64,000 bases of DNA from Gammaproteobacteria bacterium (lineage in GTDB: Bacteria; Pseudomonadota; Gammaproteobacteria; Ga0077536), in contig JACKNH010000009.1 in assembly GCA_024234975.1 (NCBI GenBank), positions 120,660 to 184,659 of the forward strand, given 5' to 3'. A program made the position numbers and the translations under genes. This document shows, piece after piece, positions 1-8,924 of this stretch. Each line of letters opens with the position of its first letter. Positions within the stretch are counted from its first letter, which is position 1. Under the pieces are notes generated by a model. It searched no databases and was not told the origin of the DNA. It was given only the letters and a program-made list of their open reading frames with translations.

Positions 1-395
1 CGCACGGACGATTCGAACCATTCGGCAAGCAACGGCCGCCAGCGGTTGTCCGGCGCACCGAACTTCAGCGCAATTCCCTGCTTGCGAAGTTCGTCGCGCA
101 ATTCGTCGTCGACAATCCGTCCCAGCTCCCGCTGCAGACCGTCGACCGTCAAATGGATCCTGCGCAGCCGGCTGCGCAGACCCGCGAGCGTCGCATCGTC
201 ATCCGCCTCGCGAATCGCGGTTCGCAGCGCGGCGACCCGGACGCGGAAGAATTCATCCAGGTTGGAGGAAAAGATGCCGGCGAAGCGCAGACGTTCCAGG
301 AGTGGTACGCGGCTATCGCCCGCTTCCTGTAAAACACGGTGATTGAAAGCCAGCCAACTGAGGTCGCGATCGAAGTAGGAAGTTTGATGATCCAT
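1..395 (-). CDS. ppk1: Polyphosphate kinase 1, N-terminal part (cut by window edge)
   Basis: The reverse strand from an ATG at 393-395 stays open to the left edge and gives 131 residues beginning MDHQTSYFDRDLSWLAFNHR. The blocks DRDLSWLAFN, VPLLERLRFAGIFSSNLDEFF and RVRVAALR are the signature start of Ppk1, which reversibly polymerises the gamma phosphate of ATP into polyphosphate. Only the N-terminal helical domain is present; the two catalytic His residues lie outside the window. The gene is divergent from the Rossmann oxidoreductase at 538, with a shared 142-base intergenic region. The family is clear from the motif string; completeness cannot be judged. Confidence 0.93.
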   Translation of the reverse strand, partial: MDHQTSYFDRDLSWLAFNHRVLQEAGDSRVPLLERLRFAGIFSSNLDEFFRVRVAALRTAIREADDDATLAGLRSRLRRIHLTVDGLQRELGRIVDDELRDELRKQGIALKFGAPDNRWRPLLAEWFESSV

Positions 396-537
396 CGTGC
401 CGCATAGAATGCCTTAACTTTGACGAAAAGGTTAGCGCGGTCCATGGTGTGCCAGACGCAGGGTTGCCCGGCCACGTTGCGCTACTATGGGCGAACACTT
501 CCATTGGCCCCTGCGCCCCGGCAAAGTCAGCAGCCTT

Positions 538-1227
538 ATGAATAATCCCCCGCCAAGAACTGCCGCTGTGGTCGGCGCCACCGGACTCGTCGGCACCTGT
601 CTGGTCAGCCAGCTGCTGGCCGACCCGGACTATCATAAGGTCATCACCGTCGCCCGTCGCGAAGTTGAGGTCATTCATCCCGGGCATCAGCATATCGTGC
701 TCGATTTCGAGGACCGTCAGGCATACGCCGAAGCGTTCAATTGCGATGTATTGTTTTCCGCGCTGGGTACCACGCGCAAACTGGCCGGCAATCAACAGAA
801 GCAATTTCGTGTCGACCACGACTATCAGCTCTGGGCAGCAGAAGCTGCCCACGCCAACGGCGCGCATACCTGCGTATTGGTTTCCGCCGCCGGTGCCCAC
901 GCGACATCCGCGTTCTTCTACTCACGGCTCAAGGCGAGGCTGGAGACCGACCTGATTGCACTGGGGTTTGCGCGCACCTGCATATTGCGGCCGGGATTGC
1001 TGGACGGTGACCGAACTGAACACCGACCCGGTGAACAGGCGGCGCTGCGGTTGCTGCGAATGCTGCCAACCTGGATCCTGCCCGCGTCGCTGCGACCAAT
1101 GCCGGTCACCACGGTAGCCAGGATCGCGCGGCTCGCTGTACGGACTACCGGAGTCGGCGTGAGCCTCTGGGAAGCGGCGGAGATATTCGCCCGGGCACCT
1201 GCCGTCACGCCGGCAGACGAAATGTAA
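538..1227 (+). CDS. NAD(P)-binding Rossmann oxidoreductase (atypical SDR, HTATIP2/TIP30-like)
   Basis: A 229-residue protein. An N-terminal nucleotide-binding loop VVGATGLVGT follows the first strand, and a YSRLK segment (Tyr-x-x-x-Lys) after VLVSAAGA matches the SDR active-site Tyr/Lys pair. Overall layout is that of small NAD(P)H-binding proteins related to HTATIP2. I chose the ATG at 538 because it puts the Rossmann strand ten residues from the N terminus; an in-frame ATG at 487 would add 17 residues unlike the family, and neither start has a convincing ribosome binding site. Substrate unknown. It converges with the lipoprotein gene at 1355-1720. Confidence 0.8.
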   Translation: MNNPPPRTAAVVGATGLVGTCLVSQLLADPDYHKVITVARREVEVIHPGHQHIVLDFEDRQAYAEAFNCDVLFSALGTTRKLAGNQQKQFRVDHDYQLWAAEAAHANGAHTCVLVSAAGAHATSAFFYSRLKARLETDLIALGFARTCILRPGLLDGDRTEHRPGEQAALRLLRMLPTWILPASLRPMPVTTVARIARLAVRTTGVGVSLWEAAEIFARAPAVTPADEM

Positions 1228-1255
1228 ATTGGAATGTTAGCAACTGCGGTACTCA

Positions 1256-1276
1256 ACGCGGAGTGCCATTCCGCGT
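1256..1276. terminator. Hairpin between convergent genes
   Basis: Perfect 7-bp inverted repeat ACGCGGA / TCCGCGT with a 7-base loop, lying between the ends of two convergent genes. There is no T-run, so it is only a candidate bidirectional terminator. Confidence 0.35.
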
Positions 1277-1354
1277 ACTACACGGCCCTGTCCAACATCC
1301 GCGTTGCAGGTAGTGCTGATAATCCGGCGTTACGGCAATCTTGACCTCACAAGC

Positions 1355-1720
1355 TCATGGGAAGCCGCCTGACGAAGGCCCCATCTGGACCGCCGTACCG
1401 GAATCCCGCGAAGCGGCTTCACGCACGCCACGGAAAAAGCCATCCAGATCCTGGCGCTTTTTATTCGCGGCGTCGGACGCGGCCCATTGCGCCCTGGTCA
1501 TGCAAATCTTGCCCTTGCGCATCCGTGAGCCGGTGTATTCGGTCGCCCGGCATTCGCGCACGTTGGCATCCGGCATCTCGGTCGTTTTGTCCGCCTGCGC
1601 CTGGCTTTGGTCGACGACTCCGGCTTCGGTGACTTCCGGCGCCGTGGGTTCGGTTGCACAAGCGGAGGCGGCAAACAGCATCGCCGTTATCATCGAACCG
1701 AGCGGAGTAAATCGCAGCAT
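1355..1720 (-). CDS. Small predicted lipoprotein of unknown function
   Basis: A 121-residue protein. The start at 1720 follows a good ribosome binding site (GAGG, about 8 bases upstream) and opens a lipoprotein signal: MLRFTPLGSMITAMLFAASAC, with Cys as the lipidation residue. The mature part has an acidic/Ala-rich linker, then a conserved-looking core RECRATEYTGSRMRKGKIC with two Cys that could form a disulfide, then TRAQWAASDAANKK. I recall similar short proteins of unknown function in gammaproteobacteria but cannot name a family. A longer in-frame reading from 1804 lacks a signal peptide at its start and was not used. Confidence 0.7.
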   Translation of the reverse strand: MLRFTPLGSMITAMLFAASACATEPTAPEVTEAGVVDQSQAQADKTTEMPDANVRECRATEYTGSRMRKGKICMTRAQWAASDAANKKRQDLDGFFRGVREAASRDSGTAVQMGPSSGGFP

Positions 1721-1968
1721 GGAGTTGACCTCGCAGTATTTCAGACACCAGAGCCGGCATGGACCGCTCCGATTCTTCGCCTGATAGCGCTTCCCGTCAA
1801 CCACTCACTATGTTGAGCACAGCGCCTTCGAGATGCTCCCAAAGCTGACCGAAGTCAGCGCGTGCACCGCCACATGGCGCTACGTTCAAACAGGTGGCGG
1901 GAGCGTGAAGTACAGCGTGAGCGCCAGCCGAATAATGACAATAAGTAATTCACCTCGGGGAAAATGCT

Positions 1969-2607
1969 ATGAAAAAGAACAATAACCATCCGCGTGCCGC
2001 GATGCGTCACGGCTACTGCGGTGCATTGGCACTTGCATGCCTTTTGGCCGGATCCGTGGCAGGTGTCGAGGCAGCCACTGTCGTCACCGATGGCGCCGGC
2101 AAGGTCACCGGTGTCAATGGGCTGGAAGCCAACGGTTCGCTGTACGACCTCAGTTTCACCGGCTTCGGCGCAAGTTACGCCACGACATTTCCCGCCGGTC
2201 TGCAGATCACGGATGAGAACGAAGCCTGGTTTATCGTGACTTCGTTGCACAACCTGTTCAATGGGCCGGCGTATGCCAGCGGTTTCTACACGGGTCAGCC
2301 GGCGGACGTGACAAGCGAGGATTTGGCCGGTGATGGATTTACCCCGGCCGTCGCATTGAATCTGCCATACCAGGAGTTCGGAACGCCGCCCGATACGGTG
2401 GGTTACCGAACCTTGGCGTGGTCGCCCTATCCCGTGGGTACCCACTGGGTGATCGGCGGCGGCACCCAATCTTTCAGCGAGCGCGATTTCAGCTGGGGTT
2501 GGATACAGGTGACGCCGGTACCGTTACCTGCCCCTGCACTGTTACTTTCCGGTGGACTCGGCGTATTGCTTCGATACCGGCGCCGCCTGGCGCAGCCGAA
2601 AAGCTGA
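1969..2607 (+). CDS. VPLPA-CTERM (PEP-CTERM-like) secreted protein
   Basis: A 212-residue protein with an N-terminal signal peptide (hydrophobic GALALACLLAGSVAGVEA, cleavage near residue 35) and a C-terminal sorting signal VPLPAPALLLSGGLGVLLRYRRR: a short VPLPA motif, a hydrophobic helix and a basic tail. Such tails are recognised by exosortases, which move the protein to the outer surface. The body is rich in Gly/Thr/aromatic residues and has no named domain. The start has a purine-rich GGGGAAAA upstream. No exosortase gene is in this window, so the enzyme must lie elsewhere. Function unknown; the sorting-signal call is strong. Confidence 0.8.
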   Translation: MKKNNNHPRAAMRHGYCGALALACLLAGSVAGVEAATVVTDGAGKVTGVNGLEANGSLYDLSFTGFGASYATTFPAGLQITDENEAWFIVTSLHNLFNGPAYASGFYTGQPADVTSEDLAGDGFTPAVALNLPYQEFGTPPDTVGYRTLAWSPYPVGTHWVIGGGTQSFSERDFSWGWIQVTPVPLPAPALLLSGGLGVLLRYRRRLAQPKS

Positions 2608-2625
2608 CCGGCCAGCAGTCTGACA

Positions 2626-2648
2626 CGCGCCAGCACCTGGCTGGCGCG
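2626..2648. terminator. Hairpin between convergent genes
   Basis: Perfect 8-bp stem CGCGCCAG / CTGGCGCG with a 7-base loop, located between the stop of the VPLPA-CTERM gene and the stop of the convergent NTF2-like gene. No T-run; candidate bidirectional terminator. Confidence 0.4.
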
Positions 2649-2668
2649 CGTCGCCTCGCTGCATCATT

Positions 2669-3265
2669 TCAAGGTGATACGTTCAACGGGTTGTCCCGCG
2701 GTTCGTAGGTCTGGTCAAAGCGATCGGGCGTACCGCTGTCAGAACTGATATACCGTTGCTTGATCAGCCAACGGCCATTCTGCCTGACCAGTTCGGTATC
2801 CTCGCGACCTTGTTCGTACAGGCTGGGCGGCTGACCGACCCCTTCATTCATCACCCCCGTCCAGATCACGTGGGCGATGGCGCGGTCGCCGTTGATTTCG
2901 ATGATCGGGTTCGTCAGTAGCATATGCCCGCGCCGCCGCTGGCGGGTCTGCTCGATGGATTCGCCGTCATCCGGGCGTTCGTAGAGCTTGGCAATCTCAC
3001 CATGGCCTCGGGCAATAGTGCCATCCACATCCAGTAAAGCATCTTCGGTGAAGTAGTCGGACAACACGTGGCGGTCACCGCCTTGCGACAAGTCGTAGTA
3101 GTAACGGGTCAGCAGGTCTTCGATCTGGATGCGGTCCAGCAATGTTTCCGCAGTGACCTGCTGTGCCGCGGCTACCGGCCGTGCTGCGCTCACCATGCAG
3201 ATACCGACGATTGCGCCCAGCACGCCACCGACCCATGAGGCGCGCAGCCGTTGTTGATTCACCAT
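2669..3265 (-). CDS. Exported NTF2-like (SnoaL-type) protein
   Basis: A 198-residue protein starting at 3265 after a GGGGGAAACGGT ribosome binding site. Residues 1-33 form a signal peptide ending PVAAA. The rest is a SnoaL/NTF2-like cone: the helix IQIEDLLTRYYYDLSQGGD, then the strand YFTEDALLDVDGTIARG, then HMLLTNPIIEINGDRAIAHV and a C-terminal strand RQNGRWLIKQRYISSD. This fold is used by small hydrolases, isomerases and binding proteins, so the reaction cannot be stated. It is the last gene of a minus-strand run that starts with the metallo-beta-lactamase-fold gene; a gap of 180 bases separates it from the ankyrin gene, so co-transcription is uncertain. Confidence 0.78.
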   Translation of the reverse strand: MVNQQRLRASWVGGVLGAIVGICMVSAARPVAAAQQVTAETLLDRIQIEDLLTRYYYDLSQGGDRHVLSDYFTEDALLDVDGTIARGHGEIAKLYERPDDGESIEQTRQRRRGHMLLTNPIIEINGDRAIAHVIWTGVMNEGVGQPPSLYEQGREDTELVRQNGRWLIKQRYISSDSGTPDRFDQTYEPRDNPLNVSP

Positions 3266-3445
3266 ACCGTTTCCCCCGCGAAATAGTTGATTGCGACGTG
3301 GCCAGCTTAGGCGCAAGTCGCGCACGGTGACAACGAATTTCTGATTCAGCGCAAGCCAAGCCGGGCTGGCGGATTCCGCGACGCGTAGCCCGCCGGGTTC
3401 AAATGACGGGTGACGCGGCAACACCGGCCACCGGATGGGTGGGAC

Positions 3446-5035
3446 TCAGAATCGACGGCGGGTGATCTTGTCGGTCTCCACTGGCGTGCAATCCGTCTGC
3501 TGCACGCAGGTCTCCCGCAGCCAGTCACCGAGATCCTGGTAGACGAGAATGAGGCCGCCGCGCTCGTGGCCACCGGCACGTCCCATTGCCGAATCAATCG
3601 GAGAGCGACCGCGGCTGTCCAGCGCGTCGATTTTTGCGCCGTGTTCGACCAGCAGCCGGACAACCTTGTCCCAGCCCCAATAGGCCGCGCCGTGCAACGG
3701 GGTTGCTTGAACACCTTCTTCGGCCGCGTAGAAACCCTCCATATCAGGCGCCTCGAACTCGTTCACCTGGCCGCCGTGCGCCAACAGCACCTCGAGCGTC
3801 GCGACGTGGCGATCCTGCACATCCTTGTCCAGATACGAGCGACCACCGCGGATATCACATTCGATGGACTTCAAGCCCGCCGCGGCCATGACCGGCGTGA
3901 TACCGGTGACCGTCTTCAATTCCTGGCTGGCGCCATGCTCCAGCAACAGTCGGACCGCATCGGTGTCGGCACGTTTGGCCGCCAGCACCAGCGGGGTGGT
4001 GCCGATGGTGAGCATGGCATCGCAGCCACGATCATTGGTGAGATGCCGGTAGGGCGGAAACAGCTTCAGACGTGGATTGGGATCGGCACCTTTTTCTAAC
4101 AACAGACGTGCGATATCCAGGCCGGTGATGGCATCGGACGAGGGTCGATCGGGCCGACCGCCTTCCGGCACCCGGTTCATGTCCACCGCCATGTACAACG
4201 GCGAGCGTCCCCAGCGATCCCATTGGTCGAGGTTCGCGCCACCTTCGATCAACGCTCTGGCGGATTCGAAATGCAGATTATCCAGCGCGACGATCAACGG
4301 GGTCACGGCTTTGTAATCACCAATGTCCGGATCAGCGCCGCCTTCAAGCAGGACGTTCAGACAGGCGGTGCAACCTTCGCGTGCAGCGAAATGCGCAGCG
4401 GCCATACCACCGTGCGGCCGGTATTGCGCGCGCGGCTCGGCGGTGACCCAGCGCTTGAAGAATGTGGGGTATGAACGGATATCCGGGTCCGCACCTTTTG
4501 CCAGCAACAGCCGGATGACTTCGGGCCGGTGATGGGTGGCGGCCCACATCAACGCCGTCTGGCCACGCAGTGTTTCCTGCGCATTGATGTTGGCGCCGGC
4601 CTCCAGCAACAGCGATACGGCTTCGACACCGCCTGCGCGGGCAGCGACCATCAAGGCCGTCTGGCCATCGGGATTGGCGGCTTCCGGTTCCGCACCTGCT
4701 TTCAGCAGCAGGCTGATGACCGCCGGATCCGCGCGTTCGGCCGCGGCAGCCAGCGGTTTGGCCCGATAGACATTCACCGCTTCGGGATCAGCGCCGGCTT
4801 TGAGTAATGCTCTGGCCAGATTTTCCTCGCCCATCACGGCCGCCCAATGCAGCGCTGTTGTGCCATCCGGTGACTTTGCCTTCGCTTTGGCGCCTTTGCG
4901 CAAGGCAGCGATGGCGTCAGCTTCGTGGCCAGAGCGTGCCAATTCCAGCAACCGGGCGTCGTAGGTCTCCGCGGCCGGAACCGGCGACAACACAAAAAGG
5001 CACAGCGCCGCGACCAGAGCGTGCATCATCCGCAT
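3446..5035 (-). CDS. Exported ankyrin-repeat protein
   Basis: A 529-residue protein with a signal peptide (MRMMHALVAALCLFVLSPVPAAE) followed by about ten ankyrin repeats. Typical units read DGTTALHWAAVMGEENLARA, LLEAGANINAQ, TPLHGAAYWGWDKVVRLLVE. The repeats fill almost the whole mature chain, with a short tail. Ankyrin solenoids bind partner proteins; here the partner should be periplasmic. The start at ATG 5035 is preferred (GGAG eight bases upstream, inside the previous gene); a TTG at 5041 would overlap the upstream stop. It follows the DUF1552 gene with a 2-base gap, so the two are translationally linked and probably act together. Confidence 0.9.
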   Translation of the reverse strand: MRMMHALVAALCLFVLSPVPAAETYDARLLELARSGHEADAIAALRKGAKAKAKSPDGTTALHWAAVMGEENLARALLKAGADPEAVNVYRAKPLAAAAERADPAVISLLLKAGAEPEAANPDGQTALMVAARAGGVEAVSLLLEAGANINAQETLRGQTALMWAATHHRPEVIRLLLAKGADPDIRSYPTFFKRWVTAEPRAQYRPHGGMAAAHFAAREGCTACLNVLLEGGADPDIGDYKAVTPLIVALDNLHFESARALIEGGANLDQWDRWGRSPLYMAVDMNRVPEGGRPDRPSSDAITGLDIARLLLEKGADPNPRLKLFPPYRHLTNDRGCDAMLTIGTTPLVLAAKRADTDAVRLLLEHGASQELKTVTGITPVMAAAGLKSIECDIRGGRSYLDKDVQDRHVATLEVLLAHGGQVNEFEAPDMEGFYAAEEGVQATPLHGAAYWGWDKVVRLLVEHGAKIDALDSRGRSPIDSAMGRAGGHERGGLILVYQDLGDWLRETCVQQTDCTPVETDKITRRRF

Positions 5036-5037
5036 AT

Positions 5038-6384
5038 TCAAAGCTCCGTGATTTCGCCGGTGCTGTCGCCGACACTTTCCATGGGCACACCGGATTTACG
5101 CATGATGGACAGCAGGATGTTCGCATGCGGCGTACGCGGCGCCATGCGCAGATGCTGGTTGCCTTTCAAGGTACCGTTGCCGCCGCCAAGCAACGTTATC
5201 GGCAACGGGTAATTGTCATGATTGCCATTGGTCATGTTTGAGCCGTACATCAGGATGGAGGCATCCAGCATCGAGCCTGAATCGCCGGCGGGAATGCTGT
5301 CCATACGCTTGAGGAAATCGGCGAAGACCTCCGTGAAGTAGCGGTTGACGATCGCCAGCTTCTCGACCGAAGGCCGGTCACGCTGCTGATGAGACAGCGG
5401 ATGAAACGCTTCGGGCACACCGATGTGCGGATAGGTCTGCACGGAAACTTCGGCCGCCATCATGAAGCTCGCGACGCGCGTCAGATCGGCCTGGTAAGCC
5501 AGTGCGATCAGGTCGAACATCAAGCGAATCTGGCCATCGACATCCGGTACGCCGGCGGGCATATCCGGCAGTTCGCTGGCCGATACAGCATTGGTTTCCG
5601 ACATCAACATCGCGCGCCGTTCGATCTCGCGGACGTTCTGCAGATAGTCATCCAGCACGGCGCGATCGGCGGCGCCAAGCGTCTTGCGCATACGTTGCGC
5701 ATCGTCGGCAACAAAATCCAGCAGGCTGGCGCGGTCGGCCGCAATCAACTCCCGTTCTTCCGGCGTCTCGCCACCACCAAACAGACGCGAGAACAACTTG
5801 TGGGCGTCGTACTCCATGGGCAGCGGCGTCTTGCCGTCAGCAAAGCACAAGGTGTTACCGAAGGCACAGCCATAAGCGCCATCGCAGGAGCCATCCGCCC
5901 AGCCCCGTTCCACCGCCACTTCCAGCGTCGGAAACGGTGTGTCCTGACCGATATGCTTGCCGGCGATTTGATCGATGGTGATGGAACCGTCAGGCGTTGC
6001 ACTCTTGGCCGGCCGCACACATGACAGCCAGGTGCCTGGGGTGATTGCGTGTACCGAGGATGAACGCGCCGGATCGTTATCAATATTCGACAGTACCGTC
6101 AGTCGATCCTGGAATGGTTTCAGCGGCGCAAGAATCGGTTTCAGATCGAAGTCGCGGCCTTCGATGTCCGGTTCCCAACCGTTGATCTCCGGGCCGAAGA
6201 TCGTGTTGTTCATGATGGCGCCATGCGGAAAGTAGATGAATCCCAGACGCGATTTCGGCGCCGCGGCCGTCTTGGCGATGGCAGTGGCCGCCGGCACCAT
6301 GGCATCGAGCAGCGGCAAGGCGACGGTGGCGCCCAGGCCGCGAAGCACAGCACGGCGGGAGAGGTACTTTTTCGTCACGAACAT
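5038..6384 (-). CDS. Tat-exported DUF1552 protein
   Basis: A 448-residue protein of the DUF1552 family, whose members occur beside DUF1592/DUF1588 cytochromes in planctomycetes, myxobacteria and some proteobacteria. The N terminus KYLSRRAVLRGLGATVALP is a twin-arginine signal (SRRAVLRG). Recognisable blocks are RLGFIYFPHGAIMN, LTVLSNIDN, SSVHAITPGTWLS and ILMYGSNMTNGNHDNYPLP, resembling the DUF1501/alkaline-phosphatase-like family. Start at 6384 has a strong GAGGAGA ribosome binding site. It sits between the DUF1592 cytochrome (64-base gap) and the ankyrin gene (2-base gap). The activity of the family is not known to me; export through Tat suggests folding, perhaps with a metal, in the cytoplasm. 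Confidence 0.9.
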   Translation of the reverse strand: MFVTKKYLSRRAVLRGLGATVALPLLDAMVPAATAIAKTAAAPKSRLGFIYFPHGAIMNNTIFGPEINGWEPDIEGRDFDLKPILAPLKPFQDRLTVLSNIDNDPARSSSVHAITPGTWLSCVRPAKSATPDGSITIDQIAGKHIGQDTPFPTLEVAVERGWADGSCDGAYGCAFGNTLCFADGKTPLPMEYDAHKLFSRLFGGGETPEERELIAADRASLLDFVADDAQRMRKTLGAADRAVLDDYLQNVREIERRAMLMSETNAVSASELPDMPAGVPDVDGQIRLMFDLIALAYQADLTRVASFMMAAEVSVQTYPHIGVPEAFHPLSHQQRDRPSVEKLAIVNRYFTEVFADFLKRMDSIPAGDSGSMLDASILMYGSNMTNGNHDNYPLPITLLGGGNGTLKGNQHLRMAPRTPHANILLSIMRKSGVPMESVGDSTGEITEL

Positions 6385-6448
6385 AAACGATCTCCTCGAT
6401 CACTTGAGCAGGCGCCCGCGGCGCCCACGCACTACATCCGGCAATCGA

Positions 6449-8875
6449 TCAGGACTCGCCGTCCACCGGCATCCGTTGATAGCGAAACTGGCGGCTCATC
6501 ACCACGCCGCGAACCAGCGCAGCGAAATGGAAGTCTTCAGCAGCGGCCTCACGGGCAATCGCGCGCACCGTCGGCATGTCGGCATGGGTGAAGGTACGAC
6601 CCAATCCGTAGCTCAGCAGCTTTTCGGTAATGGTGCGGACAAACGCTTCGGGGTCAGCGATGAGGGCTTCGCGCAGTGCGATCGGGCCATCCACCGGCAC
6701 GCCGATGGCCAGTTCGCCATCGGCAAGGATGGGTTGCGCGGCGAAGCGGTCGCGCACGCGCCAGGCGCCCACTGCATCGAAGTTCTCCAAAGCCACGCCC
6801 AGCGGATCCATCACGCCATGACAGCTGTTGCAATTGGGGCTTTCGCGATGTGCTTCCAACATCGCGCGCACGGTATCCGCGGCGCCACCAGTGCCGTTGT
6901 CCGAAGGTAGATTGGCATCGACACCCGGCGGCGGTGCTGCCGGTGGCGTCCCCATCAGGTTTTCGAGGATCCAGGCGCCGCGCAGAACCGGTGAGGTGCG
7001 ATGCGGATACGACGTGGCCGTCAGAATCGCGCCTTTACCCAACAAACCGAATCGCTCCGGCTGGGTCAGCGTGACGCGCTGAAACTCTTCGCCCATCGCC
7101 ACCGGCAGGTCGTAGTGCTTGGCAAGCCGCTCGTTGACGAAGGTGTGATCGGCCGTCATCAAATCTATGATGCTGCGATCTTCGAGCAGGATACTGTCGA
7201 GGAAGAGTTGCATCTCGCGCTTGAACGCAGTCAACAGCGTTTCATCGAAATCCGGATGCCGGTCGACATTCGGCACGCCATGTGACTCGATATCATCCAC
7301 GCGCAACCATTGCATCGCGAAACCATCGACCAGCCGCTCGGCACGGGGATCGGCCAACATGCGGTCCACCTGCTGACGGATCGCTTTCGGCTCCTTCAGC
7401 CTGCCGGCTTCGGCGAGCTTCAACAGTTCCTCGTCCGGCACCGATGCCCAGATGAAGAACGACATGCGCGAGGCAAGATCAATATCGTTGATTTCGTAAG
7501 CCTCGCCGGGCTTTACATTCTCGGGCGGCAAAGCCGCGCGATACAGAAAGTTGGGCGATGCGAGAATCGCCATCAGGCCACGCTGGATACCGGTATCGAA
7601 ATCGGCGCGTGCGCGCCCCTGCTGATAGAACGTCATCAACGGCGCGATGTCCGCTTCGCTGACCGGCCGTCGATAGGCCTGATGCGCGATACGCGTCAAT
7701 ATCGAGCGCGCACAGGCTTCTTCCTTGTCCGCCTTTGTGGGGCGGCAGGTGAATATGCGGCGCCGGGTTTCGGTATCACCTGCTGAACCGGGTTCAAACG
7801 GGCCGGTGATGGAGAACTGGCCAATTGCCGGTGCCCGTTCGCGACCGGCAATGGGATAGAAGGGTTGCAGGATATCGTCGGTCGTCGAATAGGTATGCGC
7901 GATGAAGGTGGCTGCCACCCGGCGCACGCCCGCCTTGATCGGCACGCGGATTTTGCGGAAGCGATCCTCGATTTGTTGCATGGCGTAGTACTGGTGGTGA
8001 TCGATGGCGCGGAAATCGTCGTCACCACCGATATCCGCCTCGAATACCCGTTCATCATCGACGGTGATGATCACGGTGTTCGGATAATCGAAGCCGCGCA
8101 CGTAACGCGCCGTCGCCAGGCCTTCGATAGAGAATTCATAGATGCCATCGACCGGGAAGGTGTGCTCCACCATCACACCGCCGCGGGTGCCGGGCGGCAT
8201 CCCGGCAAGGCGCAGACTCTGATCGCCCGGCGCGCCGAAGTAGGCGTTGTAAACGGGTTTGCCGGGCGCACCGCCGACCGCTTCGACGCTTACCGCCCGC
8301 GCCGCCGAAATGTATTGATCAATGAAGGTGGACGAAACGCGCAACGCGTCGGCGATGTTATCGAAGCCGTGCGAGACTGCATCGGTAGGCAGCAGTTCAA
8401 CCGCATCGATATCCAGCCCGAGCAGATCGTGGATGGCGTGCTCGTACTCCGTGCGATTCAGCCGATGCAACATGACATAGCCTGGATCAGGTTCGACGGC
8501 GGCCGCGTCCAGTGCGTTCTCCAGCGACCGCACCATTTCTTCACGCGCCTGCGGCGTCGGCTGCGATTCGCCCGGCGGCGGCATCAGTCCGCCGCGCAGC
8601 TTGCGTACCGCTTCTTCCCAGACCTTGGCTTCCCTGGGAACATCGTCCGCTGACATGGCGTCGAACGCCACCTGGCCCGCCCAGTCTTCAAAGTTATGGC
8701 ACTTGTAACAGCTGTCCTCGAGCAACGACCAGTGGCCGGCAACGTCGGCCAGGGCCTTGTCCAGTGCGGGATTACCGGCGTCCGCTGCGACCGCCGTCCA
8801 GGTGGCGGTGGCAGTGATGCAGAAAGCTACGGCCTTCGCGAGCCGTCGGATGGTGGATATTGCAACGTGATTCAT
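6449..8875 (-). CDS. DUF1592-type (planctomycete cytochrome-associated) dihaem protein
   Basis: An 808-residue exported protein. A signal peptide (residues 1-31, ending TAVAA) is followed by a c-type haem motif CYKCH at residues 56-60, then the DUF1587/DUF1592/DUF1588/DUF1585 series. Recognisable pieces are LHRLNRTEYEHAIHDLLGLD (DUF1587), FFIWASVPDEELLKLAEAGR (DUF1592), SPVLRGAWILENLMGTPP and a second haem motif CNSCHGVMDPLG (DUF1588), and a C-terminal DUF1585 (EKLLSYGLGR). The start at 8875 follows GGGAGTGGAG; the frame extends upstream to 9325 but that part overlaps the metallo-beta-lactamase gene and has no signal peptide. It is probably a periplasmic electron-transfer or oxidoreductase component working with the DUF1552 protein. 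Confidence 0.9.
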   Translation of the reverse strand: MNHVAISTIRRLAKAVAFCITATATWTAVAADAGNPALDKALADVAGHWSLLEDSCYKCHNFEDWAGQVAFDAMSADDVPREAKVWEEAVRKLRGGLMPPPGESQPTPQAREEMVRSLENALDAAAVEPDPGYVMLHRLNRTEYEHAIHDLLGLDIDAVELLPTDAVSHGFDNIADALRVSSTFIDQYISAARAVSVEAVGGAPGKPVYNAYFGAPGDQSLRLAGMPPGTRGGVMVEHTFPVDGIYEFSIEGLATARYVRGFDYPNTVIITVDDERVFEADIGGDDDFRAIDHHQYYAMQQIEDRFRKIRVPIKAGVRRVAATFIAHTYSTTDDILQPFYPIAGRERAPAIGQFSITGPFEPGSAGDTETRRRIFTCRPTKADKEEACARSILTRIAHQAYRRPVSEADIAPLMTFYQQGRARADFDTGIQRGLMAILASPNFLYRAALPPENVKPGEAYEINDIDLASRMSFFIWASVPDEELLKLAEAGRLKEPKAIRQQVDRMLADPRAERLVDGFAMQWLRVDDIESHGVPNVDRHPDFDETLLTAFKREMQLFLDSILLEDRSIIDLMTADHTFVNERLAKHYDLPVAMGEEFQRVTLTQPERFGLLGKGAILTATSYPHRTSPVLRGAWILENLMGTPPAAPPPGVDANLPSDNGTGGAADTVRAMLEAHRESPNCNSCHGVMDPLGVALENFDAVGAWRVRDRFAAQPILADGELAIGVPVDGPIALREALIADPEAFVRTITEKLLSYGLGRTFTHADMPTVRAIAREAAAEDFHFAALVRGVVMSRQFRYQRMPVDGES

Positions 8876-8924
8876 CTGTTCTCCACTCCCGTGCGCGCTG
8901 TTGTCGCGCAGTGTCGATTCGCCG

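Noticed and set aside
46..342. 98-codon plus-strand frame at the left edge
   Set aside because: Antisense to the ppk1 start, which has clear family motifs. Arg/Ser-rich composition is typical of a shadow frame.
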